The notes under the pieces are model-generated. The model was not told the origin of the DNA, did no database searches, and worked only from the letters and a program-made list of their open reading frames with translations. This document shows, in pieces, positions 1 through 5,390 of a stretch of 7,410 bases of DNA. Both the position numbers and the translations under genes were made by a program. The stretch is from Nitrososphaera sp. GTDB taxonomy: Archaea > Thermoproteota > Nitrososphaeria > Nitrososphaerales > Nitrososphaeraceae. Within the stretch, counting starts at the first letter, position 1; the number at the start of each line of letters is the position of its first letter. The stretch covers positions 1 through 7,410 of the forward strand of contig JANWHJ010000003.1 of NCBI GenBank assembly GCA_025450475.1, written 5' to 3'.

Positions 1-2
1 AT

Positions 3-629
3 AGAATGCACAATTCTTATGATTCTATCCTTTGGTATTCCAGATCAAGGGAAGCAAATTTTCCACTACCATTCGTAGAACATAAGTCAGACTCAAAGTG
101 GATGGGTTTTTGGAGCAACGTTGATCGTCCCACAATGCGTTATGAAATCTTTGGTCATGCCCCCGAAAGAGGTCAGTGGAAATGGTCAAGAACGAGAGCT
201 ATCCGCGCAATAGGAAATCATTCCTTGTACGAAAAGGAATTTTCTTCTTGTATGTCACTTCAGCAATATTGGGAGTTGACCGAAAGAAAATTGGAATTTA
301 TCAGAAAGCGTGAAAGTGTAAAATATCCTGAATATTGGATCCCTGCCAAGACACACAAGATCCTAGACAACATTTGGCTAGACATAGAAGCATATAACTA
401 TTCAACCGGATATGCAACAGAAAAACACAATGATTTATTGGAAAGAATCATAGGCCAATTCTCGAAATTCAATGATTTGGTCGCAGATTTCTTTTGCGGA
501 TCAGGCACGACCCTCACTGTTGCACAGAGGCTTGGAAGAAAATGGATCGGATGTGATTCGTCTGAGGTAGCGATTTCAGTAGCAAAGCAGAGACTGCTTG
601 ATGCCAATTATGAATTAGTAAAACTATAG
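3..629 (+). CDS. DNA methyltransferase (N4/N6 type), 3' part
   Basis: This is the C-terminal ~208 residues of a site-specific DNA methyltransferase that would transfer a methyl group from S-adenosylmethionine to adenine N6 or cytosine N4. Counting from the Met codon at position 6, motif I (the SAM-binding loop) is DFFCGSGTT at residues 161-169, preceded by TEKHNDLLERII (138-149), the counterpart of the usual T-x-K-P-x-x-L-x-x-R-I block, and followed by GCDSSEVAISVAKQRL, the usual end of the SAM fold. Because motif I lies near the C-terminus, the order is that of beta-class enzymes, whose catalytic (D/S)PP(Y/W) motif lies upstream. That motif is absent here and the frame is open to the left edge, so the gene is cut by the window and the Met at 6 is internal (the stretch YDSILWYSRS matches the family's mid-region). 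The usual Pro of TEKP is His. The gene is AT-rich compared with the chaperone genes, suggesting transfer. Whether it belongs to a restriction system cannot be seen. Confidence 0.85.
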   Translation, partial: RMHNSYDSILWYSRSREANFPLPFVEHKSDSKWMGFWSNVDRPTMRYEIFGHAPERGQWKWSRTRAIRAIGNHSLYEKEFSSCMSLQQYWELTERKLEFIRKRESVKYPEYWIPAKTHKILDNIWLDIEAYNYSTGYATEKHNDLLERIIGQFSKFNDLVADFFCGSGTTLTVAQRLGRKWIGCDSSEVAISVAKQRLLDANYELVKL

Positions 630-803
630 TGAGATCAAGATCGCTGTCCATACACGATCTGCCGAATCTATCTAGTCTGTCTGACTTATGGTTAAGATGT
701 TGGACAGTTCAAGTAGGCAATGGAAGATTCATGCCGATAAGGCCATATTGGTCAAGAATTTGAAAGGGACAAATTCCCCATATCCTCAAAATAGTAAATA
801 TAC

Positions 804-813
804 ATTAATTAAA
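804..813 (+). promoter_or_regulatory. TATA-like box upstream of aIF2-beta
   Basis: ATTAATTAAA is centred 27 nt before the GTG at 835. This is the spacing expected for an archaeal promoter giving a transcript that starts at or within a few bases of that codon. It lies inside the longer reading frame that begins at ATG 688, so it argues against that longer start. The surrounding sequence is AT-rich, so a chance match is possible. Confidence 0.4.
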
Positions 814-834
814 CAGACGAATAGTCAATTCATC

Positions 835-1266
835 GTGACGAAAACGCAGCTTGCTGAATATGAAGTCTTGCTAAAAAGGCTGCAGGATGAGCTGGGAGAT
901 ACTGTAAAAAAAGAACGTTCTAGGCTTGAGATCCCTGCTCCCCAAATAATATGGGTCGGCAAGAATACCATCTTCCGCAACTTCATGGAGTTTCCGAAGG
1001 CGCTACGCAGGGAGCCTGAGAAGGTGCTGCTCTACCTAAACAAAGAGCTCGCTTCCGCCGGTTATATCGCCGGCGAGCGCGTGATATTCCTTGGCCGCAA
1101 GACTCCCTCCTCATTTGGCGCGCTCATTGACCGCTACGTCAAGGACTATGTCCAGTGCCCGGTGTGTGGAAGCCCTGATACCCACACTGAAAAGAACAAG
1201 AAGGTCGCGTTCCTGATCTGTGAAGCATGCGGCGCAAAGTCGTCGATAAAAGGCAGCTATGCCTAG
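835..1266 (+). CDS. eif2b: Translation initiation factor aIF2 subunit beta
   Basis: This is the beta subunit of archaeal initiation factor 2, the heterotrimeric GTPase that brings initiator Met-tRNA to the small ribosomal subunit. From the GTG at 835 the product is 143 residues, close to the family's usual 135-145. The N-terminal helix (residues 8-20) is followed by the central alpha/beta domain (about 33-104) with the characteristic GKNTIFRNF (42-50) and the RREPEKVLLYLNKEL helix. The C-terminal zinc ribbon has Cys108/Cys111 (CPVCGSPDT) and Cys129/Cys132 (CEACGA). The frame is open further upstream to ATG 688, which would give 192 residues, but those 49 extra residues resemble nothing in the family, are coded by AT-rich DNA and contain a well-placed TATA-like box. 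I therefore prefer 835. No Shine-Dalgarno is visible at either start. Function is very sure; the start is moderately sure. Confidence 0.9.
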   Translation: MTKTQLAEYEVLLKRLQDELGDTVKKERSRLEIPAPQIIWVGKNTIFRNFMEFPKALRREPEKVLLYLNKELASAGYIAGERVIFLGRKTPSSFGALIDRYVKDYVQCPVCGSPDTHTEKNKKVAFLICEACGAKSSIKGSYA

Positions 1267-1292
1267 TTATATGGGCAATTCTTTGGTTGCTA

Positions 1293-1348
1293 ATGAATCA
1301 TACCAAATTATTGGAAATTCTGTTTGACGAAAAATGTGAGTGATTCAT
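1293..1348. repeat. Inverted repeat between convergent genes
   Basis: ATGAATCA (1293-1300) is exactly complementary to TGATTCAT (1341-1348), with 40 nt between the arms. It lies in the 189-nt gap between the 3' ends of aIF2-beta and the minus-strand gene at 1456. A second weak hairpin, GTTGCAC/GTG(CA)CAAC, is at 1374-1398. Neither is followed by a strong T-run, so a terminator role is possible but not shown. No gene is visible in the gap. Confidence 0.3.
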
Positions 1349-1455
1349 CGTTGGGGAGTTGAACTTCGCAATTGTTGCACCTGATCTCCGTGCACAACCG
1401 GCTTCCCAGGAGCATTGTCTATTGCACCGCCTAACCTGCTTGGCGCATTCGTCAG

Positions 1456-1941
1456 TTATTGTCGATCCAGAGCCTGGTCGCGTATAGTATCAAGCACGTA
1501 TCTTAGTTCCGGGTCGCTTGTCAATTTTTTCAAAAACCCCCTGACTATCTGGCGCGTCGTACGCTCTGCCGCACCATCTCCCCTGTGCTGAATGTTGACG
1601 ACATAGTCATAGGCGAATGGGCGGATGTAAAGCGAGCAAACGTCGGCAATCCATCTGAACAGTGTTTCAGTGGTCTTGTCTTCCAGCATCTTCTCCCGCA
1701 TTTCTTCAAACATCTTGCCGATGATGCGCACGTTGTAGAGATACAACCTTTTCCCGGTCTTTTCGTCGGCGCCGCTGAAAAGCACAGAATCGCGATCGTC
1801 GTAGATCAAGCCATAGGAAACGTTATACGGCATCTTCACGTGCTTTGACTTTGGCGCGTACTCCAACAACTCGTCCATCAGGGCCTTAAGAAGTGCGTAA
1901 AAGCGCTCAATGCTCTTTTCCTTGTCCTCCTTCTTGCCCAC
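1456..1941 (-). CDS. Unrecognised 161-residue protein
   Basis: I do not recognise this protein. It is charged, with no signal peptide, membrane segment, cysteine cluster or nucleotide-binding motif. The N-terminus is Lys/Glu-rich (MGKKEDKEKSIERF), followed by probable amphipathic helices (ALLKALMDELLEY), a beta-like section with SYGLIYDDRDSVLF near residues 42-55, a helical stretch around FEEMREKMLEDK and an aromatic segment near YIRPFAYDYVV. This suggests a small soluble cytoplasmic alpha/beta or helical protein. The start is GTG at 1941-1939; a TATA-like box on the same strand at 1962-1972 sits about 26 nt before it, supporting a leaderless transcript and this start. Codon use and GC resemble the chaperone genes rather than the AT-rich methyltransferase, so it looks native. 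It is convergent with aIF2-beta and stands alone. The opposite-strand frame inside it is a shadow. Confidence 0.7.
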   Translation of the reverse strand: MGKKEDKEKSIERFYALLKALMDELLEYAPKSKHVKMPYNVSYGLIYDDRDSVLFSGADEKTGKRLYLYNVRIIGKMFEEMREKMLEDKTTETLFRWIADVCSLYIRPFAYDYVVNIQHRGDGAAERTTRQIVRGFLKKLTSDPELRYVLDTIRDQALDRQ

Positions 1942-1961
1942 CTCTTACAAATGCGCTTAGT

Positions 1962-1972
1962 GATTAAAAAAT
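1962..1972 (-). promoter_or_regulatory. TATA-like box for the 1456-1941 gene
   Basis: Read on the minus strand the sequence is ATTTTTTAATC, centred near 1967 and about 26 nt upstream of the GTG at 1941. This matches archaeal TATA spacing for a leaderless mRNA. No Shine-Dalgarno precedes the start at a usable distance. Confidence 0.45.
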
Positions 1973-2115
1973 CGACCGCGCCTGAGAAGCATTAGGATTT
2001 TTGTAAATCATGCGAGATGAACTGCCTCAAACACCAAATCCTTGCAAGTTTCACCTCAAGGCTCGCCCCGTGTCACCTGTTTTTACTACACTATTCGAGA
2101 AAGCTGACTAATGGT

Positions 2116-2123
2116 GATAAGTA
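2116..2123 (+). promoter_or_regulatory. Weak TATA-like element for the small basic protein gene
   Basis: GATAAGTA is centred about 26 nt before the ATG at 2145. The position is right for a leaderless archaeal promoter, but the match to a TATA box is weak. It supports the 2145 start over the in-frame ATG at 2157. The rest of 1973-2115 shows no supported gene. Confidence 0.25.
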
Positions 2124-2144
2124 CCAACCAAGAATTATCTCAGC

Positions 2145-2363
2145 ATGACAGCTATAATGTCACTCAATAGCGAAACCGCAAGCAGAGGCACGTTCACGAC
2201 GGGGCAGAGTTGGGGCGCACTGAGGAAGGCATGGAAGGGATACAGGATCGCTAAAGTCCAGGGCGATAACGCCAAGATGAGAGAATATGCAACCAAGATC
2301 CGCAAGATTCAGGGCGAACTCGGAATCAGCATTGCTTCATTCCCGCACTTAGGCATACATTAA
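2145..2363 (+). CDS. Small basic protein, 72 residues, unknown function
   Basis: This is a short protein without a family I can name with certainty. The middle (about residues 22-58) is strongly basic with Trp, Tyr and Arg/Lys: QSWGALRKAWKGYRIAKVQG followed by a charged helix around NAKMREYATKIRKIQGEL. The first 20 residues are Ser/Thr-rich and the C-terminus is hydrophobic. There are no cysteines and no membrane segment. A basic helix pair suggests a nucleic-acid or acidic-partner binding protein, but this is inference. Coding is supported by codon-position bias, a TATA-like element about 26 nt upstream, and a clear terminator whose stem contains the stop codon. An alternative start is the ATG at 2157. 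It is transcribed alone and is convergent with the thioredoxin gene, with only 28 nt between the two stops. Confidence 0.65.
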   Translation: MTAIMSLNSETASRGTFTTGQSWGALRKAWKGYRIAKVQGDNAKMREYATKIRKIQGELGISIASFPHLGIH

Positions 2364-2387
2364 GTGCGACCTTTTTTCTTTTTATTT
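2344..2387 (+). terminator. Hairpin plus T-run terminator
   Basis: CGCACTTA (2344-2351) pairs perfectly with TAAGTGCG (2361-2368) around a 9-nt loop, giving an 8-bp stem. It is followed after two bases by CTTTTTTCTTTTTATTT (2371-2387). The arrangement is like a bacterial intrinsic terminator, and the T-run alone would suffice in archaea. The TAA stop of the small basic protein gene is the first part of the 3' arm. Confidence 0.75.
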
Positions 2388-2391
2388 AACC

Positions 2392-2817
2392 TTAAAACAT
2401 GTTGCTTGACAGATGCTGCTTCAACTTCATCTCGATCTGCGCTCGTGGCAGCGCACCGATCATTACATCGACTGCCCTGCCTCCCTTGAAAATCATTATC
2501 GTGGGAATGCTTTGTATTCCAAATGATCGTGAGATCATCTGGTTCTCGTCGATGTTGACCTTACCAAAGGCAACCCTGCCGGAATATTCTTTCGCGAGTT
2601 GTTCGATTATTGGCGAGACCATCCTGCACGGGCCGCACCACGGCGCCCAGAAGTCCACGAGCATCACTGGATATTTTCTAATCTCGCCCTTGAAGTTAGA
2701 CTCGGTGAGAACCACCGGCTCCGTAAGCGCGGACATCATTGCCTTTGAGGCCGCCGCCTTTTGCAGTTCAACCATCTTTCTCTGATTGATTTCCTGAAGC
2801 TCGTCGTCGGAACTCAT
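2392..2817 (-). CDS. Thioredoxin with N-terminal extension
   Basis: This is a cytoplasmic thiol-disulfide oxidoreductase that reduces protein disulfides, normally recharged by thioredoxin reductase. The 141-residue product has the active site WCGPC at residues 60-64 within VDFWAPWCGPCRMVSP, the buried-acid strand VDF (54-56), the cis-proline segment SIPT (Pro105) and the closing GG of the last strands (KGGRAVDVMIGALP). These are all the key residues of an active thioredoxin. The fold begins near residue 34, leaving a 30-residue extension, DDELQEINQRKMVELQKAAA, which is helical and charged and resembles the N-terminal helix of archaeal PDCD5-type proteins. No signal peptide is seen. A TATA-like box on this strand at 2843-2850 sits about 29 nt before the ATG, so a nearly leaderless mRNA is expected. 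It is divergent from grpE, so the two stress-related units share an upstream region of about 80 nt. Confidence 0.93.
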   Translation of the reverse strand: MSSDDELQEINQRKMVELQKAAASKAMMSALTEPVVLTESNFKGEIRKYPVMLVDFWAPWCGPCRMVSPIIEQLAKEYSGRVAFGKVNIDENQMISRSFGIQSIPTIMIFKGGRAVDVMIGALPRAQIEMKLKQHLSSNMF

Positions 2818-2842
2818 GTAACGGAAATTCAGATGGCATTGG

Positions 2843-2850
2843 GTATAATC
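2843..2850 (-). promoter_or_regulatory. TATA-like box for thioredoxin
   Basis: On the minus strand this reads GATTATAC, preceded by the purine-rich GGAAG, which resembles a TFB recognition element. It is centred about 29 nt before the thioredoxin ATG. The same TATAAT core read on the plus strand is 26-27 nt before TTG 2873, an alternative grpE start. Confidence 0.5.
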
Positions 2851-2866
2851 CTTCCGAGGCGATACC

Positions 2867-2874
2867 TAATTATT
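2867..2874 (+). promoter_or_regulatory. TATA-like box for the chaperone operon
   Basis: CTAATTAT is centred about 29 nt before TTG 2900, the preferred grpE start. It would drive grpE-dnaK and probably dnaJ. I see no CIRCE-type inverted repeat or other recognisable heat-shock operator around it, so the basis of heat regulation is not visible. Confidence 0.4.
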
Positions 2875-2899
2875 GTCTAGTTGTATTTTTCGATCTGCC

Positions 2900-3487
2900 T
2901 TGGAAACAGACGATGAGACTATAGAGAAACCTGAGGGCGGGCCGGTGGAGGAGGACCTCGAAACGTTGAGTGCAGAGCTCCAGTCGGTCAAAGACGAATT
3001 GAAAAAAGCGAGAGAATCCTCGAATGAAAGCATCAGTAAGCTAAAGTACCTTATGGCCGATTTTGACAACTATCGGAAGCAAATGGAAAAACAAGCTACC
3101 TCTAAGGCAGAATCTGCCAAGGCCGAATTATTGCTAAAGTTTCTCAACATACGCGATGACTATCTGAGGGCGCTCTCTGTGGCAAGACAAAAAACCGAGC
3201 CTGTAGTGATCGAGGGCCTTGAGGGGATACTCAAAAACATTGACTCACTCCTTTCCTCGGAAGGAGTGCGGGAGATCGAGACAGTCGAAACGCTTTTTGA
3301 CCCAAACGTGCACGACGCCCTTGCACATTCAATTCGAGACGACGTGGAAGCTAACACCATCACTGCCGAGATACGGAAGGGTTACATGCTCAATTCAAAG
3401 GTTTTAAGGCCCAGCCTGGTCGAGATCTCCAAGAAGATAGTTAAAAATAGCGTCTCTGACACTAGTGAACCAGATAATAGAGTCTGA
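2900..3487 (+). CDS. grpE: GrpE nucleotide exchange factor
   Basis: GrpE forms an elongated dimer that releases ADP from DnaK and so resets the folding cycle. From TTG 2900 it has 195 residues. There is an acidic disordered start (about 1-20) and a long coiled coil (about 20-95) with the signature LMADFDNYRKQ at 51-61. The compact C-terminal domain follows, with FDPNVHDAL at 133-141 and KGYMLNSKVLRPSLVEIS at 160-177, both hallmark GrpE blocks. The usual LLPVLDNLERAL helix is here the divergent LLLKFLNIRDDYLRAL. The frame is open to TTG 2873, which adds MSSCIFRSA; that hydrophobic start is atypical for GrpE, while 2900 gives the usual acidic start and fits a TATA-like box. There is no ATG option near the beginning. 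The gene ends with tandem stops (TGA TAA), 5 nt before dnaK. Confidence 0.93.
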   Translation: METDDETIEKPEGGPVEEDLETLSAELQSVKDELKKARESSNESISKLKYLMADFDNYRKQMEKQATSKAESAKAELLLKFLNIRDDYLRALSVARQKTEPVVIEGLEGILKNIDSLLSSEGVREIETVETLFDPNVHDALAHSIRDDVEANTITAEIRKGYMLNSKVLRPSLVEISKKIVKNSVSDTSEPDNRV

Positions 3488-3492
3488 TAACA

Positions 3493-5358
3493 ATGGGAAA
3501 AATAATAGGCATTGACCTTGGAACCAGCAATTCGGCGGCTTCAGTATTGATAGGTGGCAAGCCAACGATAATCCAGGCGGCAGAGGGCACTTCGGTAGGT
3601 GGCAAGGCGTTTCCATCGGTGGTAGGGTTTACCCACGATGGCCAGCTAATAGTGGGCGAGCCTGCCCGGCGCCAGATGATTTCAAACCCCGAAGGGACCG
3701 TCATTGCCGCAAAGCGCAAGATGGGAACCGACTTCAAGTTCAGGGTGTTTGGCAAGGAGTACACGCCGCAACAAGTGTCGTCATTCATACTTCAAAAGAT
3801 AAAACGCGACGCAGAAGCTTTCCTCGGTGAGCCGGTCGACAGAGCTGTCATTACAGTGCCGGCTTACTTCAACGACAACCAGCGCCAAGCGACAAAGGAC
3901 GCGGGCGAAATTGCCGGCCTGCAAGTGGTCAGGATAATCAACGAGCCGACGGCTGCGTCGCTCGCATACGGCCTTGACAAGGCAAGCAAAGACCTGAAGA
4001 TAATGGTCTTTGACCTTGGCGGGGGCACACTCGATGTAACCATAATGGAGATGGGTGGCGGAGTCTTCCAGGTAAAGAGCACATCAGGCGATACGCAGCT
4101 TGGCGGAACCGACATGGACAACACACTCGTTGAATATGTCGGGCAAGAGTTTCGCAAGCAGTCCGGCCTTGATGTAAGAAACGACAAGGCGGCGATGATG
4201 AGGATAAGAGACGCAGCGGAAAAAGCCAAGATAGAGCTTTCAAATGTGGTCACGACGGAGATCAACCTGCCGTTCCTTGCATATGACCAACAGTCGGGTC
4301 CAAAGAACCTGATCCTTCAGCTGACAAGGGCAAAGCTCGAAGAATTGCTCAAGCCCATAATCGACCGATGTAGGCAGCCGATGCAACAGGCGATGCAGGA
4401 CGCCAAGATGACCGCGGCTGACGTCGAAAAGATAATCCTCATCGGCGGACCCACGAGAATGCCAATGGTGAGGCAGTTCGTGGCTTCGGTCATGAACAAA
4501 GAAGCGGAGCGGGGCATCGACCCGATGGAGGCGGTAGCAATGGGAGCAGCGGTGCAGGGAGCGATTATCGCAGGCGACGTTTCGACAGACATTTTGCTTG
4601 TTGATGTGACTCCGCTTACGATGGGCGTGGAGGTACTCGGTGGGCTAAAGGAGCCGTTGATTGACCGGAACACCACGATCCCTACTAAAAAGAGCAAAGT
4701 GTTCACTACAGCAGCTGATTACCAGACTGCGGTGACGATACATGTCGTGCAGGGTGAGCGCCCGATGGCTTCAGATTGCGTTTCGCTTGGTATGTTCAAC
4801 CTATCAGGCATACCACCGGCGCCAAGGGGAGTGCCGCAGATCGAAGTAACCTTTGACATTGACGCAAATGGTATAATGAATGTCACCGCGAAGGACATGG
4901 CGACCCAGAAGGAAGCGAAGATCACTATAACTGCGAACAATAAGCTCTCGAAAGACGAGATTGAAAAGCTAAAGCGCGACTCGGAACAGTTTGCCGAGGC
5001 TGACAAGAAGAAAAAGGAAGAAGCAGAGGTCCGCAACGAGGCTGACAACATCATCTACGCGGCGGACAAGCTTGTCAAGCAGGACCTCAAAGATAAGGTA
5101 AAGCCAGAGCAGGCAGAGCGGGTGAACAAGCTCACCCAGGAGATCCGGGATGCGATTGCAAGCAACAGTCTTGAAGGCATTAAGATCAAGGTACAGGAAT
5201 TAAAGACCGTTCTAGGAGAAATTAGCACCGCGGCATACCAGGACGCCGGCGCAGCTCCGTCAGGAGCAGCTGGCGCGCAAGCCGGCACTGGAGAGGCCGG
5301 AGCTGGCTTTGCTGGTGGTCAGGCGGGCAGCGCGGCAGGTCCAAACCCTAACCCGTGA
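3493..5358 (+). CDS. dnaK: Hsp70 chaperone DnaK
   Basis: DnaK is the ATP-driven Hsp70 that binds exposed hydrophobic segments of client proteins in the cytoplasm. The 621-residue product is full length. The ATPase domain (1-~362) has phosphate-1 GIDLGTSNS (6-14), the block VPAYFNDNQRQATKDAG (122-138), INEPTAASLAYG (149-160), phosphate-2 FDLGGGTLDV (173-182) and the adenosine motif LIGGPTRMP (316-324). The interdomain linker is DILLVDVTPL (366-375), followed by the beta substrate-binding domain with NTTIPTKKS, GERPMA and GIPPAPRGVPQIEVTFDIDANG (439-460), then the helical lid (about 485-585). The tail (586-621) is Gly/Ala-rich and ends PNPNP; there is no EEVD. The segment around residues 70-92 is about 24 residues shorter than in proteobacterial DnaK, the form found in Gram-positive bacteria and archaea. 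It starts 5 nt after grpE with no Shine-Dalgarno, suggesting coupling. Confidence 0.99.
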   Translation: MGKIIGIDLGTSNSAASVLIGGKPTIIQAAEGTSVGGKAFPSVVGFTHDGQLIVGEPARRQMISNPEGTVIAAKRKMGTDFKFRVFGKEYTPQQVSSFILQKIKRDAEAFLGEPVDRAVITVPAYFNDNQRQATKDAGEIAGLQVVRIINEPTAASLAYGLDKASKDLKIMVFDLGGGTLDVTIMEMGGGVFQVKSTSGDTQLGGTDMDNTLVEYVGQEFRKQSGLDVRNDKAAMMRIRDAAEKAKIELSNVVTTEINLPFLAYDQQSGPKNLILQLTRAKLEELLKPIIDRCRQPMQQAMQDAKMTAADVEKIILIGGPTRMPMVRQFVASVMNKEAERGIDPMEAVAMGAAVQGAIIAGDVSTDILLVDVTPLTMGVEVLGGLKEPLIDRNTTIPTKKSKVFTTAADYQTAVTIHVVQGERPMASDCVSLGMFNLSGIPPAPRGVPQIEVTFDIDANGIMNVTAKDMATQKEAKITITANNKLSKDEIEKLKRDSEQFAEADKKKKEEAEVRNEADNIIYAADKLVKQDLKDKVKPEQAERVNKLTQEIRDAIASNSLEGIKIKVQELKTVLGEISTAAYQDAGAAPSGAAGAQAGTGEAGAGFAGGQAGSAAGPNPNP

Positions 5359-5379
5359 CAGCAATTGGATGCAAGACAC

Positions 5380-5384
5380 GGTGA
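5380..5384 (+). promoter_or_regulatory. Shine-Dalgarno for dnaJ
   Basis: GGTGA lies 6 nt before the GTG at 5391 and matches the archaeal anti-Shine-Dalgarno. It fixes the GTG start of dnaJ, which is internal to the transcript and so cannot rely on leaderless initiation. It is the clearest ribosome binding site in the window. Confidence 0.6.
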
Positions 5385-5390
5385 AAAGCA

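Noticed and set aside
644..707. Inverted repeat CTGTCCA / TGGACAG
   Set aside because: Seven bases with a 50-nt spacer in AT-rich DNA; expected by chance and with no link to a gene.
2010..2111. 33-residue frame starting ATG at 2010
   Set aside because: No TATA-like box or Shine-Dalgarno at the right distance and no recognisable sequence; likely chance.
2818..2899. Search for a CIRCE-like heat-shock operator before grpE
   Set aside because: No long inverted repeat with a 9-nt spacer is present; only a 5-bp CGGAA/TTCCG pair is seen.
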